A program made the position numbers and the translations under genes. From Mycolicibacterium elephantis DSM 44368 (GTDB lineage Bacteria; Actinomycetota; Actinomycetes; Mycobacteriales; Mycobacteriaceae): a stretch of 64,000 nucleotides of DNA. Location: positions 31,534 through 95,533 of the forward strand of contig NZ_ATDN01000021.1 of assembly GCF_004014805.1 (NCBI RefSeq). The letters run 5' to 3'. The stretch's first letter is position 1; each line of letters begins with the position of its first letter. Under the pieces are notes generated by a model. It was not told the DNA's origin. It did no database searches and worked only from the letters and a program-made list of their open reading frames with translations. Below are positions 62,161 through 64,000 of this stretch, piece by piece.

Positions 62161-64000
62161 ATGAGGCTTGACGAAGGCGCGCGTCCTCTGACGCGGGCAC
62201 AGCTGGACATTTGGCTTGCCGAGGAAACGGGCCACTCCAGCACGGACTGGCAGCTGGGTGTGCTCGCCCGCTTCGACGGCGTCATAGATCGCGAACTGCT
62301 CGGACGCGCGATCCGTCACGTGATCGGCGAGGCCGAACCGGTCAGGGCTGCGATCTTTGAGACGGATGGTCAGGTCTTCCAGAGGGCAATCGCCGACCCT
62401 GACATCGAGATCACCTTCCACGACCTGAGCGATTCCCGCCATCCGGTGCAGGAGGCCCGTCGGATGGCGCGGGAGATCCAGCGCACCCCGATGCCGCTCA
62501 CCGGCCCACTGTTCAAGTTCACGCTTTTCCAAACCTGGGACGACGAGTTCTACCTGTTCGGCTGCTTTCATCACATCGTCATCGACGGAACCGGAATCAC
62601 GCTCCTGGCCCACCGGATTGCGACCGTATACGGCGCAATGGTCTCCGGTGAGCCCTTTCCTCCCGCCTTCTTCGGTTCCCTGCAAGACCTCGTCGACTGC
62701 GAATCGGCTTACGAAGCGTCTGCGGAGTACCAGGCAGACCAGGCCTACTGGGCCGAAAACCTGCCGAGCCAGAATGAACACGGCCACTGGGCGGCACCGT
62801 CGACCGACAGCGATGATGGGGATCAGCCCCCGACACCGGTCCGGTTGGATCCCGCTGTCCTGCGGCAGGTTCAAGAGTTGTCACAGGCGTGGAACCTGCC
62901 ACGATCGTCGGTCATCACCGCGGCGTGCGCGCTCTTGGTGCGGGGATGGTGCACCGGCAATTCGGAGGTAGTGCTCGATTTTCCGGTCAGCAGGCGAGTC
63001 CAGCCGGAGTCAAAGACGCTGCCCGGGATGCTTTCGGGAGTGGTGCCGTTGGTTTTGCGGATGTCGCCCGACTCGACCATCGTCGACTTCTGCCGATATG
63101 TCGACGCGCGGATCCGGGAAGCCCTGCAGCATCAGCGGTTCCCGGTGTACGCGCTCGAACGCAGATCCCGCGCGAACGGCACGGACCAGCCGGCCGATCG
63201 GGTGAGCGTCAACTTCATGCCGTCGGCCCTGACCCTTGACTTCGCTGACGTCGAGGCGTCGGCATCCTTCACCAACCCCGGTCAGGTAGGCGATTTCGGT
63301 CTGATCTTCTCTGGCGCCGGCGACCAACTCTTCTTCAGCACGTCTGGCACCGGGGGACCACTGTCTGCTTTCGAACTTCCCGAGCTCGCGAAGCGGTTGG
63401 AGCGGGTGTTGGTGGCGATGGTTGACGATTCCTCGCGGCGGCTGTCGTCGATGGATGTGGTTGATGATCTTGAGTTGTTGCGGCTCGAGGGGTGGGGGAA
63501 TCGGGCTGCGGTTGTTGACGGGGTTTTGGGGTCGGGGTCGATTCCGGCGTTGTTTGGGGCTGTGGTTGAACGGGCGCGCGATGCGGTGGCGGTGTCGTGT
63601 GAGGGGCGGTCGCTGACGTTCGGTGAGCTCGATGTGGCTTCGGATCGGCTGGCGGCGGTGTTGGTCGGCCGGGGTGTGGGTGCCGGTGATCGGGTGGGGG
63701 TGTTGTTGCCGCGCTCGGTTGATGCTGTGGTGGCGATGTTGGCGGTGGTGAAGGTGGGCGCGGCTTATGTGCCTGTGGATCCTTCGGTGCCGTTGGCGCG
63801 GTTGGAGTTTGTGCTTGCTGATGCGGCTCCGGTGGTGGTGGTTACGACGGCGGTGTTGGCTGACCGGGTGGCCGGCCGGGGGGTGGGGGTGGTTGATGTC
63901 GCTGAGGCGGTTGGTGTTGAGCCGATGTCGGGGTTGGTGGGGCCTTCGCCCGATGATGTGGCGTATGTGATTTACACGTCGGGGACGACGGGTAGGCCGA
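62161..64000 (+). CDS. Non-ribosomal peptide synthetase, N-terminal part (C-A...)
   Basis: The first 613 codons of an NRPS that continues past the window edge. Residues 1-430 are a condensation domain with CFHHIVIDGTG (HHxxxDG at 137-143). It opens MRLDEGARPLTRAQLDIWLAEE, a starter-type C domain that could acylate the first amino acid with the PKS product. From about residue 445 an adenylation domain begins (LTFGELDVASDRLAAVLVGRG, then VKVGAAYVPVDPSVP), and the core A3 motif YTSGTTGRP is cut by the window end. By position after mbtH it corresponds to mps1 of GPL loci; the amino acid specificity residues lie outside. Codon use changes sharply at about 63410. Confidence 0.93.
   Translation, partial: MRLDEGARPLTRAQLDIWLAEETGHSSTDWQLGVLARFDGVIDRELLGRAIRHVIGEAEPVRAAIFETDGQVFQRAIADPDIEITFHDLSDSRHPVQEARRMAREIQRTPMPLTGPLFKFTLFQTWDDEFYLFGCFHHIVIDGTGITLLAHRIATVYGAMVSGEPFPPAFFGSLQDLVDCESAYEASAEYQADQAYWAENLPSQNEHGHWAAPSTDSDDGDQPPTPVRLDPAVLRQVQELSQAWNLPRSSVITAACALLVRGWCTGNSEVVLDFPVSRRVQPESKTLPGMLSGVVPLVLRMSPDSTIVDFCRYVDARIREALQHQRFPVYALERRSRANGTDQPADRVSVNFMPSALTLDFADVEASASFTNPGQVGDFGLIFSGAGDQLFFSTSGTGGPLSAFELPELAKRLERVLVAMVDDSSRRLSSMDVVDDLELLRLEGWGNRAAVVDGVLGSGSIPALFGAVVERARDAVAVSCEGRSLTFGELDVASDRLAAVLVGRGVGAGDRVGVLLPRSVDAVVAMLAVVKVGAAYVPVDPSVPLARLEFVLADAAPVVVVTTAVLADRVAGRGVGVVDVAEAVGVEPMSGLVGPSPDDVAYVIYTSGTTGRP

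Overview
The window is high-GC mycobacterial DNA. Evidence: the dnaK-grpE-dnaJ-hspR heat-shock operon, an MmpS4 protein with two MmpL4-type transporters, a PGRS-repeat surface protein, a GAP-family protein, an MbtH protein, and relatives of the Rv2952 and Rv2959c methyltransferases. I read it as a glycopeptidolipid (GPL) or closely related lipopeptide-glycolipid locus of a non-tuberculous, probably rapid-growing mycobacterium, inserted just downstream of hspR. The species cannot be fixed from the sequence.

Layout. (1) 1-2621, plus strand: end of dnaK, then grpE, dnaJ, hspR. (2) 2629-18343, all minus strand: a small unknown protein, a secreted PGRS-repeat protein without a PE domain, a dTDP-rhamnose operon (rmlA, rmlB, and a fused rmlC-rmlD), a secreted acidic-tailed protein, mmpL4b-mmpL4a-mmpS4, and a condensation-fold acyltransferase. 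(3) 18572-49073, mixed strands: the sugar-decoration region. It holds five paralogous GT1 glycosyltransferases, one GT4 glycosyltransferase, seven methyltransferase-like genes (TylF, CmcI, Rv2952-like and others), three Gfo/Idh/MocA oxidoreductases, two GMC flavoproteins, a sulfotransferase, a GAP-like membrane protein, a nucleotide-sugar dehydrogenase followed by a decarboxylase/epimerase, a further SDR epimerase, and a DrrABC-type exporter. (4) 49076-64000, plus strand: a bimodular type I PKS (KS-AT-KR-ACP / KS-AT-DH-ER-KR-ACP), a methyltransferase, mbtH, and the start of an NRPS (condensation domain and the beginning of an adenylation domain) that runs off the window.

Inferred logic: the PKS makes a hydroxy-acyl chain, the NRPS condenses amino acids onto it, the rml genes supply dTDP-L-rhamnose (or dTDP-6-deoxy-L-talose), and the dehydrogenase/decarboxylase pair supplies a uronic acid or pentose. 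GT1 and GT4 enzymes then build a glycan that is methylated, acylated, possibly epimerised by oxidation/reduction, and possibly sulfated. MmpS4/MmpL4 with the GAP-like protein, and perhaps DrrABC, carry it to the surface.

Most notable observations: a decayed second copy of the promoter-mbtH-NRPS start lies directly upstream of the PKS; the paired GMC and Gfo/Idh families suggest sugar epimerisation; the UDP-uronate/pentose branch and the sulfotransferase are not part of the core non-specific GPL pathway; and a CGTCAA-type motif recurs in many of the intergenic regions.
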